Assembly: GCA_002423305.1 (NCBI GenBank)
Contig: DIVI01000188.1
Span: 1 to 9,605, forward strand
Source: Methylococcus sp. UBA6136
GTDB lineage: Bacteria; Pseudomonadota; Gammaproteobacteria; Methylococcales; Methylococcaceae
Length of the DNA: 9,605 nucleotides
Reading direction: 5' to 3'
Part shown: piece by piece, positions 1 through 5,340 of the stretch
Layout of the letters: each line of letters begins with the position of its first letter
How positions within the stretch are numbered: position 1 is the first letter of the stretch
The notes under the pieces: model-generated
The model's database searches: none
Seen by the model: only the letters and a program-made list of their open reading frames with translations
Told to the model about the DNA's origin: nothing
Made by a program: the position numbers and the translations under genes

Positions 1-1277
1 CGTGGGACAAGGTGGCCGACTTCCTGATCGAGGACGATTTCTACCGGCGTGACCATCAACTGATTTATCGGGCCATCAAGATCCTGGCCGAAAAACAATC
101 CCCGCTGGACGTCATCACACTCTCCGAAACCCTGGAACAGCTTGGCTGGCTGGAGGAGTGCGGTGGCTTGGCCTACCTTGCAACGCTGGCCAAGGAGACC
201 CCCAGCGCGGCCAATATAGTCGCCTACGCGGAAATCGTTCGCGAGAAATCGGTGTTACGGCAATTGATCAGTTCCGGCTCCGACATCGCCGATCTGGCCT
301 TTTACCCGCAGGGTCGACAAACCATCGAGCTGATCGAATCGGCCGAGCAGAAAGTGTTTCATATCGCCGATCAGTACCGCCGCAAGGGCACCGGCTTCAG
401 TCCGATTAAGCCGTTACTGGCGAAAGCCATCGACCGCATTGAAATGCTGTTCCAGAAAGAGGGACACATCACCGGTGCCAGCACCGGTTTCAACGATTTT
501 GATGACCTGACTTCCGGCATGCAGCCGTCCGATCTGGTGATCGTCGCCGGTCGTCCATCCATGGGCAAAACCACCTTTGCCATGAACATCGCCGAGCATG
601 TTGCCATCAAGGAGCAGGTGCCGGTCGCGGTGTTCAGCATGGAAATGCCCGGCGAGCAACTGGCCATGCGCATGATTTCTTCCCTGGGCCGCATCGACCA
701 GCATCGGGTCCGCACCGGGAAGCTGGAGGATGATGAATGGCCGCGGATGACCTCGGCCATCAATATCCTCGCCGAAACCAAGCTCTACATCGACGATACG
801 CCGGCCATGACTCCCACCGAGGTACGGGCCCGCTGCCGGAGGTTGGCGCGGGAAAATGACGGCAAGCTGGGCCTGGTCGTGCTCGATTATCTGCAACTGA
901 TGCAATCGCCCGGCTCGGAAAGCCGCGTCAACGAGATCTCCGATATTTCTCGCTCTCTCAAGGCGCTGGCCAAGGAATTGAATGTGCCGGTGATTGCGCT
1001 GTCGCAGCTCAACCGCAGCCTGGAACAACGCCCCAACAAACGGCCCATCATGTCGGATCTGCGTGAGTCCGGTGCGATCGAGCAGGACGCGGACGTCATC
1101 GTCTTCATTTATCGCGATGAGGTCTACAATAAGGACACCACCGACAAGGGCACGGCCGAGATTATCATCGCCAAGCAGCGTAACGGCCCCATCGGTACCA
1201 CCCGCCTGACATTCCTCGGCCAGTACACCCGCTTCGAGAACTTCATCCACGACCCCTATGCCGGCGAGAGTTACTGA
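1..1277 (+). CDS. dnaB: Replicative DNA helicase DnaB (5'-truncated by window edge)
   Basis: This is the hexameric 5'-3' helicase that unwinds DNA at the replication fork and recruits primase. The reading frame is open from the window edge: the first full codons (from position 3) read WDKVADF, which matches the interior of the DnaB N-terminal domain. The GTG at 12 is therefore an internal valine, and roughly 45-50 residues are missing upstream. The N-terminal primase-interaction domain is followed by the RecA-like ATPase core. Walker A GRPSMGKTT lies near 549-575, the catalytic-glutamate segment SMEMP near 639-653, Walker B VVLDYLQL near 879-902, the DNA-contact segment SQLNRSLEQR near 1002-1031, and the arginine-finger motif KQRNGPIG near 1173-1196. 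No intein interrupts the core. The end overlaps alr by 20 bp. The family assignment is very secure. Confidence 0.97.
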   Translation, partial: WDKVADFLIEDDFYRRDHQLIYRAIKILAEKQSPLDVITLSETLEQLGWLEECGGLAYLATLAKETPSAANIVAYAEIVREKSVLRQLISSGSDIADLAFYPQGRQTIELIESAEQKVFHIADQYRRKGTGFSPIKPLLAKAIDRIEMLFQKEGHITGASTGFNDFDDLTSGMQPSDLVIVAGRPSMGKTTFAMNIAEHVAIKEQVPVAVFSMEMPGEQLAMRMISSLGRIDQHRVRTGKLEDDEWPRMTSAINILAETKLYIDDTPAMTPTEVRARCRRLARENDGKLGLVVLDYLQLMQSPGSESRVNEISDISRSLKALAKELNVPVIALSQLNRSLEQRPNKRPIMSDLRESGAIEQDADVIVFIYRDEVYNKDTTDKGTAEIIIAKQRNGPIGTTRLTFLGQYTRFENFIHDPYAGESY

Positions 1278-2358
1278 CGATCCCACCCGAGCCGCCCACG
1301 CGATCATCGATACGGCCGCGGCCGGACGAAATCTTCAGCGCATCAAGTCAGTCGTACCCGACGCCAGGGTCATGGCGGTTATCAAGGCCAATGCCTATGG
1401 TCATGGCATGTTGCGAATGGCGCACAGCCTGAAGAATGCCGATGCCTTTGCCGTCGCACGAACCGACGAAGGTTTGTCGTTGCGTCACTGCGGCCTACCG
1501 CATCGCATTGCCGTGTTGCAGGGATTTGTCAGCGAAGAGGAACTGCTGGCGCATGCCGCCTCGGCGCTGGAGCCGGTCATTCATTCCGAGTGGCAGGTCA
1601 GGATTCTCGAGAACGTCCGTCTCAGCGCACCCATTCGGGTCTGGCTCAAGATTGATACCGGCATGCATCGCCTAGGCATTCTTCCTGACGAGTTTGATTC
1701 CCTGCTGGCCCGACTGCATCAATGTGAGTCAGTGGCCCAACCCGTTCCGTTGATGTCGCATCTGGCCAATGCCGATGCACTCGATGACAGATTCACCGAT
1801 CACCAGCTGACTCTTTTTCGAGATGTCACCAAGAGCGTTGCCACTGAAAGCAACATTGCCAATTCCGCCGGTTTGCTGGCTTGGGAGAAGGCCCGCTCCG
1901 AGTGGGTGAGGCCTGGCATCAGCCTTTACGGCGTCTCGCCTTTTCCCGACAGAACGGGAAACGATGAAGACCTGGAGCCGGTCATGACTTTCCGCACTCG
2001 GCTGATCAGCATCAAGTTGGCCGAGGCTGGCACACGAGTGGGCTATGGTGGGGACTGGACTTGCCAGCAACCCACCTGGCTCGGTGTGGCTGCTGTGGGT
2101 TATGGCGATGGCTATCCAAGATTGGCGCGTTCCGGCACACCCGTATTGATCAGGAACCAGCGAGCGAAACTGGCTGGTCGGGTTTCCATGGACATGATCA
2201 CGCTGGATCTGTCCGATTGCCCCGAGAGTCGCGTGGGGGATCCTGTGACCTTATGGGGCCAAGGGTTGCCGGTAGAGGAAATCGCCCGCCATGCGAGCAC
2301 GATTCCTTACGATCTCCTCTGCGGCATTACTCAGCGGGTAAGAATCATAGAGCAGTGA
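1258..2358 (+). CDS. alr: Alanine racemase (PLP-dependent)
   Basis: This cytoplasmic enzyme interconverts L- and D-alanine and supplies D-alanine for peptidoglycan. At 366 residues it has normal family length. The PLP Schiff-base lysine is K43 in VIKANAYGHG. K131 in KIDTGMHRLG matches the lysine that is carbamylated in some family members, and R138 follows it. R218 in WVRPG contacts the PLP ring nitrogen in the family. The second catalytic base is Y263 in RVGYGGDW, and Y351 near the C-terminus matches a conserved active-site tyrosine. All key residues are present, so it should be active. The ATG at 1258 lies inside the dnaB end in the +1 frame and has no clear Shine-Dalgarno, which suggests translation coupled to dnaB. 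The next in-frame ATG (residue 39) would remove the first strand. The dnaB-alr pairing is common in gammaproteobacteria. Confidence 0.96.
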   Translation: MPARVTDDPTRAAHAIIDTAAAGRNLQRIKSVVPDARVMAVIKANAYGHGMLRMAHSLKNADAFAVARTDEGLSLRHCGLPHRIAVLQGFVSEEELLAHAASALEPVIHSEWQVRILENVRLSAPIRVWLKIDTGMHRLGILPDEFDSLLARLHQCESVAQPVPLMSHLANADALDDRFTDHQLTLFRDVTKSVATESNIANSAGLLAWEKARSEWVRPGISLYGVSPFPDRTGNDEDLEPVMTFRTRLISIKLAEAGTRVGYGGDWTCQQPTWLGVAAVGYGDGYPRLARSGTPVLIRNQRAKLAGRVSMDMITLDLSDCPESRVGDPVTLWGQGLPVEEIARHASTIPYDLLCGITQRVRIIEQ

Positions 2359-2362
2359 GCGC

Positions 2363-2668
2363 CTACTTCTGACTCAAGACCCACTCAACCAGTTTCTTGG
2401 CTTCTTCCGGTGTGACCGCATTGGGTGGCATAGCCATGCCACCCCAGACGCCACCCCCACCGTTCATTACCTTCTCGCTCAACTTGGTAACGACATCCTG
2501 GCCCGCGTATTTCTGTGCCACATCCTTGTAGGCAGGTCCAACCACTTTCTTGTCGATGGCATGGCATCCAAGACAGCCTTTGCTCTTGGCGAGCGCTTCG
2601 TCGGCCATGGAGTTGAAGGAAAATAGGCTCAGTCCAGCGATCAGGGTTTTTTGCAATAGCGTTTTCAT
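2363..2668 (-). CDS. Periplasmic class I cytochrome c, c551/c8-like
   Basis: This is a small soluble electron carrier, probably donating electrons to a terminal oxidase or a nitrite reductase in the periplasm. Of its 101 residues, 1-22 form a Sec signal peptide (two N-terminal lysines, hydrophobic core, likely cleavage after SMA before DEA), leaving about 79 residues mature. The single haem site is CLGCH at 32-36, with H36 as the proximal ligand. M80 in AMPPNAV is the distal ligand. Segments KVVGPAYKDVA, GVWGGMAMPPNAV and the ending WVLSQK closely resemble Pseudomonas cytochrome c551 as I remember it. A good ribosome-binding site precedes the ATG. It is the last - strand gene, 83 bp downstream of the receiver-MBL gene, and its stop lies 4 bp from the alr stop. 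No nitrite reductase is visible nearby, so its partner is unknown. Confidence 0.93.
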   Translation of the reverse strand: MKTLLQKTLIAGLSLFSFNSMADEALAKSKGCLGCHAIDKKVVGPAYKDVAQKYAGQDVVTKLSEKVMNGGGGVWGGMAMPPNAVTPEEAKKLVEWVLSQK

Positions 2669-2671
2669 TGT

Positions 2672-2678
2672 CTTCTCC
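2672..2678 (-). promoter_or_regulatory. Ribosome-binding site of the cytochrome c gene
   Basis: On the - strand the sequence reads GGAGAAG, then three bases, then ATG ending at 2666. It supports the chosen start, which also gives a complete signal peptide. The spacing is short but usable. Confidence 0.6.
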
Positions 2679-2712
2679 GGTTGGTAGGGGCTAGGGTCAA
2701 AATGGCCAGGAT

Positions 2713-2768
2713 GTGAAAAGATAAGTTATTCAGTAGTGTTCAAGGGCGAGATCACGTGATCTTTTCAC
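2713..2768. repeat. 10-bp perfect inverted repeat upstream of cytochrome c
   Basis: GTGAAAAGAT at 2713-2722 is repeated exactly in inverted orientation as ATCTTTTCAC at 2759-2768, separated by 36 bases. The right arm lies in the last codons of the receiver-MBL gene; the left arm lies in the leader of the cytochrome gene, 45 bp before its ATG. It could be a pair of operator half-sites or a long stem in the intercistronic RNA. No U-tract follows the distal arm on the - strand, so it is not a standard terminator. Function unknown. Confidence 0.35.
2749..2762. promoter_or_regulatory. 14-bp perfect palindrome over the receiver-MBL stop codon
   Basis: AGATCACGTGATCT is self-complementary over all 14 bases and contains the TGA stop (2752-2754) of the receiver-MBL gene. 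It could be an operator for the downstream cytochrome gene, about 81 bp from its ATG. With the adjacent bases it also forms GTGA-N5-TCAC (2756-2768), which resembles a CRP site but has a spacer one base short. Chance formation around the stop codon cannot be excluded. Confidence 0.3.
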
Positions 2769-3996
2769 CTTTCATTACATCCCAAGTATCGCCTTCGCAG
2801 GCGTTCAAACATTCGAATTCTGCGCCAAGCTCATCAGCCAAGGCGGTCGCCTTGTCCAATTTAAGGTCTAGATCCTCGTCACCGTGTTCGGGATCGTGGT
2901 GAAACAGGAACAGTTTCCCGACCTTTGCCGCGTGGGCAAGCCTGACCACCGACGAAACATTGGAATGCCCCCAGTTGATCTTCGCCGGGTACTCATGATC
3001 AAAGTAGGCCGTATCATGGATCAGCACATCCACGCCTTGGAGGAACTGAGCCAGGCGCTCCACAAAGTCACTGTCCGGTGGAATGTTTCCCAATTCATTG
3101 TCTGTAATGTACGCCACTGAGCGACCAAAGTGGTCGATGCGATAGCCCAGACAATACCCTGGATGACTGAGGTGAAAGGCTCGCAGGGAGACACCGTCAA
3201 ACCAATGCTGGCCGTCCAGCATATCCCCGTAGGTAACATCGGCTCCGAACGCATTGACGGTTACGGGGAAGTAAATACCGTCCATTTGCCCATCAATAAG
3301 GTTGCGGAAGGAACGCTCTCCCTGGGGCGGTCCCATCAGGCTGATCCGATTACCCGGAATGAAAAAAGGCGCAAAGAACGGGAGACAGTTCAAATGATCC
3401 CAGTGGGGATGGGTGATGAAGACCCGTCCATTGAACTTCCCACCCTGCGCTTCCAGGAGATGACGGGAATATTTTCGAAGCCCCGTTCCCGCATCGAAAA
3501 TGAAGTGCCGATCACGGCCGATGTCGAGTCCCAGACAGGAAGTGTTACCCCCGTATCTTAGGGAGTTCTCGCCCGAGAGTGGCAGCGTCCCGCGAGCGCC
3601 CCAAAAGGTGATATGAAACCGATCAACCGTGTCCATGACCGCCATAACCTGATCCAGGTTATAAGGTTTGGCAAGCACTTCGTCGGCACCCGCGGCAAGA
3701 GCCTTTGACCGGGACTCCTCCGAGTTGCCTGAGGTCAGCATGACCACACGGATGCGCTCGAGCTTGTCATTCGCCCGGATATCCGACAACAACTCATAAG
3801 CGACATCACCCGGCAGTTCTTCATCCAGAAAAATCACTCGGGCCGCGGCATCGGCCACCTGTTCCATCAGCCCCGCCAGAGGCTTTGGACAAAACAGGCT
3901 GGGCAAGCCTTTGGCGGATTCGGACGCTATGGCCTGTCTCTGCGATTCATCGCCTTCCAATAGCAGGATACGGTCTTTCGTTTCAGTCTTGGTCAT
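2752..3996 (-). CDS. Receiver domain fused to MBL-fold metallohydrolase
   Basis: This 414-residue cytoplasmic protein has an N-terminal receiver domain (about 8-122) and a metallo-beta-lactamase-fold domain (about 126-400). The receiver keeps the phospho-acceptor position D58 (IFLDEELPG), T88 and K110 (AKPYN), but its acidic pocket reads E-G-D at 14-16 instead of the usual D-D-E. The MBL part opens with WGARGTLPL and RYGGNTSC, typical of the COG1235 (PhnP-like) branch. Likely metal ligands are H196, H198, D200, H201 (HPHWDH), H278 (SHPG), D299 (ITDN) and H366 or H367 (FLFHHDPE). COG1235 members include cyclic phosphodiesterases, but the substrate here is not known, and the class II cAMP phosphodiesterase signature (HxHLDH) is not matched exactly. 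The start is an ATG with a weak AGGG. It follows the light-activated cyclase by 80 bp. No cognate histidine kinase is visible in the window. Confidence 0.85.
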   Translation of the reverse strand: MTKTETKDRILLLEGDESQRQAIASESAKGLPSLFCPKPLAGLMEQVADAAARVIFLDEELPGDVAYELLSDIRANDKLERIRVVMLTSGNSEESRSKALAAGADEVLAKPYNLDQVMAVMDTVDRFHITFWGARGTLPLSGENSLRYGGNTSCLGLDIGRDRHFIFDAGTGLRKYSRHLLEAQGGKFNGRVFITHPHWDHLNCLPFFAPFFIPGNRISLMGPPQGERSFRNLIDGQMDGIYFPVTVNAFGADVTYGDMLDGQHWFDGVSLRAFHLSHPGYCLGYRIDHFGRSVAYITDNELGNIPPDSDFVERLAQFLQGVDVLIHDTAYFDHEYPAKINWGHSNVSSVVRLAHAAKVGKLFLFHHDPEHGDEDLDLKLDKATALADELGAEFECLNACEGDTWDVMKGEKIT

Positions 3997-4049
3997 GTGG
4001 CCCTAATTTGAGAGGCATGGTTCGAGGCTGCATTCATTTATTTATTACT

Positions 4050-4074
4050 CTGGGCCATTCCCGATAGGGCCCAG
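4050..4074 (-). other. Intercistronic hairpin just after the cyclase stop codon
   Basis: CTGGGCC at 4050-4056 pairs perfectly with GGCCCAG at 4068-4074 around an 11-base loop. The stem begins two bases after the TGA of the cyclase gene. In the - strand RNA it is followed by an A-rich stretch rather than a U-tract, so it does not look like an efficient intrinsic terminator. A role in mRNA stability, processing or partial attenuation before the receiver-MBL gene is possible. Confidence 0.4.
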
Positions 4075-4076
4075 CA

Positions 4077-5132
4077 TCAATTCAGCTCGCAGCAGAGTTC
4101 ACTAACTATGGCGGAAATTTCCTGGAAACTCTTCATGTCAGCTACCGCCGGGTCGTTGACCGAATAAATTGGTTGGGTAGCATTCTGGCCTTTCAGGTTG
4201 AAATCACCGGTGTGGACAAAGTTCCAGGATTCGCTACAGGCATCACGGACAGCCTCGGTAAGAGCAATTCCCTTGCCAATCTCGCGCGTCAGACTTTCGA
4301 GTCGCGCCGCCAGATTGACGATGTCGCCTAGCACGGTGTAGTCCATTTTGATCGAGGAACCAATGTTGCCCTCGATGACCGGCCCCTTGCTCAGCCCAAA
4401 CCCGCAATATAGATATTTCTGTAATCGGCACTGCCCCGCTGTCTGCCGAAGCACCTGGAGTTCCTGGAGCGTTTCCACGCAGGCGTTTATCGCATGATCC
4501 GCCCGATCGGGTGGAAAGTGGGCCACCACGCAATCTCCAACATACTTGGTCACCTGACCGCCATGTTTCGCGATTTTTTTGGACGTGATGTCGAGGAATA
4601 GATTGACCAGCTCAGCAACCTCTTCCACCGGAAAAAGACCCGAGAGATAGGAAAACGCCACGATGTCACCAAACAGGATGACCTGCTCCGTCTTCTTGAC
4701 TGGCACCGTCAGCGGGTTGATTCCCTCGGTCATGAACTGGAGTACCGCCGGCTGAGTGTAACGTTCAATGATGCGGTGAGTTTCCGTGATGTTCTCCAGC
4801 ATGATCCTGACCGCCTGCATCAGCATGTCGCTCATGCCATCCAGGCGAACGGTGTTCATCGACCAGTTTCCGAAGAGCCGGTGGGTGACCTCGTATTCGG
4901 CCTTGAGTATCAGCAAACCCTGATGTCTGGGGTCCTTTCTGATGCGTTCCATGACCCCTTCCACGTCCTGCTCCTGTCCCTCAAGAATCTGGAAAAAAAA
5001 CTCATTGGCTGACAGCAGAACTCCAGTAACGCCAACCTTGGCATTGTTAACGGTCGACTTTCGCCCGATCGCTTCCACCTCCTCATCAGTCAGCTTCCGG
5101 GTGGTGGTACTGATATACATGATGCGCTTCAT
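4077..5132 (-). CDS. BLUF-type photoactivated adenylyl cyclase (bPAC-like)
   Basis: Blue light absorbed by FAD in the N-terminal BLUF domain is expected to activate a class III cyclase that makes cAMP from ATP in the cytoplasm. The 351 residues match the size of Beggiatoa bPAC (about 350). BLUF spans about 1-95, with Y6 (MYIS), N29/N30 (VNNAKVGVTG), Q48 (FQILEG), W90 and M92 (NWSM). A linker helix (about 100-140) ends in GINPLTV, also present in bPAC. The cyclase spans about 148-326: metal-binding D156 (FGDIVAFS) and D200 (YVGDCVVA), adenine-selecting K196, D264 and T266 (TKYVGD, KMDYTVLGD), and N273 and R277 (VNLAARLE) for the transition state. All expected residues are present, so it should make cAMP rather than cGMP. 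Residue equivalences to bPAC are from memory, offset by one. A strong ribosome-binding site supports this start. Confidence 0.94.
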   Translation of the reverse strand: MKRIMYISTTTRKLTDEEVEAIGRKSTVNNAKVGVTGVLLSANEFFFQILEGQEQDVEGVMERIRKDPRHQGLLILKAEYEVTHRLFGNWSMNTVRLDGMSDMLMQAVRIMLENITETHRIIERYTQPAVLQFMTEGINPLTVPVKKTEQVILFGDIVAFSYLSGLFPVEEVAELVNLFLDITSKKIAKHGGQVTKYVGDCVVAHFPPDRADHAINACVETLQELQVLRQTAGQCRLQKYLYCGFGLSKGPVIEGNIGSSIKMDYTVLGDIVNLAARLESLTREIGKGIALTEAVRDACSESWNFVHTGDFNLKGQNATQPIYSVNDPAVADMKSFQEISAIVSELCCELN

Positions 5133-5140
5133 ACCTTCAC

Positions 5141-5147
5141 TCTCCTC
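5141..5147 (-). promoter_or_regulatory. Ribosome-binding site of the photoactivated cyclase
   Basis: The - strand reads GAGGAGA, eight bases before the ATG ending at 5130. It is the best Shine-Dalgarno in the window, fixes the cyclase start, and suggests efficient translation. Confidence 0.75.
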
Positions 5148-5180
5148 GAAGGGGCAGATGATGTGTTCTGCCCGTTTATT

Positions 5181-5209
5181 GTGACCACCACATGGGGGGT
5201 CACTTTATA
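5181..5209 (-). promoter_or_regulatory. Inverted repeat and possible -10 element upstream of the cyclase
   Basis: The 208-bp gap between the fusion gene and the cyclase gene contains GTGACC (5181-5186) and its inverted copy GGTCAC (5198-5203), 11 bases apart. Immediately upstream on the - strand is TATAAA (5204-5209), a plausible -10 box, which would place the repeat over the transcription start like an operator. The region 17 bases further upstream (GTGGTA) is a poor -35, so an activator or alternative sigma factor would be needed. GTGA and TCAC are 15 bases apart here, too far for a CRP site. No terminator is evident after the upstream gene. Confidence 0.3.
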
Positions 5210-5340
5210 TCTGTGACGAGTCAGGCTACCACGATTAAATCCCCATCCTTGGAATAAAGTAGGCGGATCGCCAATTGCCGCATAAAGCAAACCTTCTGCT
5301 GTGATTTGATGGTCAGTACCTGGGCAAGCGCATCTCTTTG

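Noticed and set aside
12..14. GTG as the true dnaB start
   Set aside because: The frame is open upstream to the window edge and the preceding codons encode the conserved W-D pair found inside DnaB, so this codon is internal.
414..1307. A 297-codon open frame on the - strand opposite dnaB
   Set aside because: It is antisense to the conserved helicase core, with no recognisable motif; a long shadow is expected in this GC-rich codon pattern.
2756..2768. CRP-binding site GTGA-N5-TCAC
   Set aside because: The canonical CRP site has six bases between these half-sites and TGTGA/TCACA arms; here the spacer is five and the outer bases do not match. Kept only as a resemblance.
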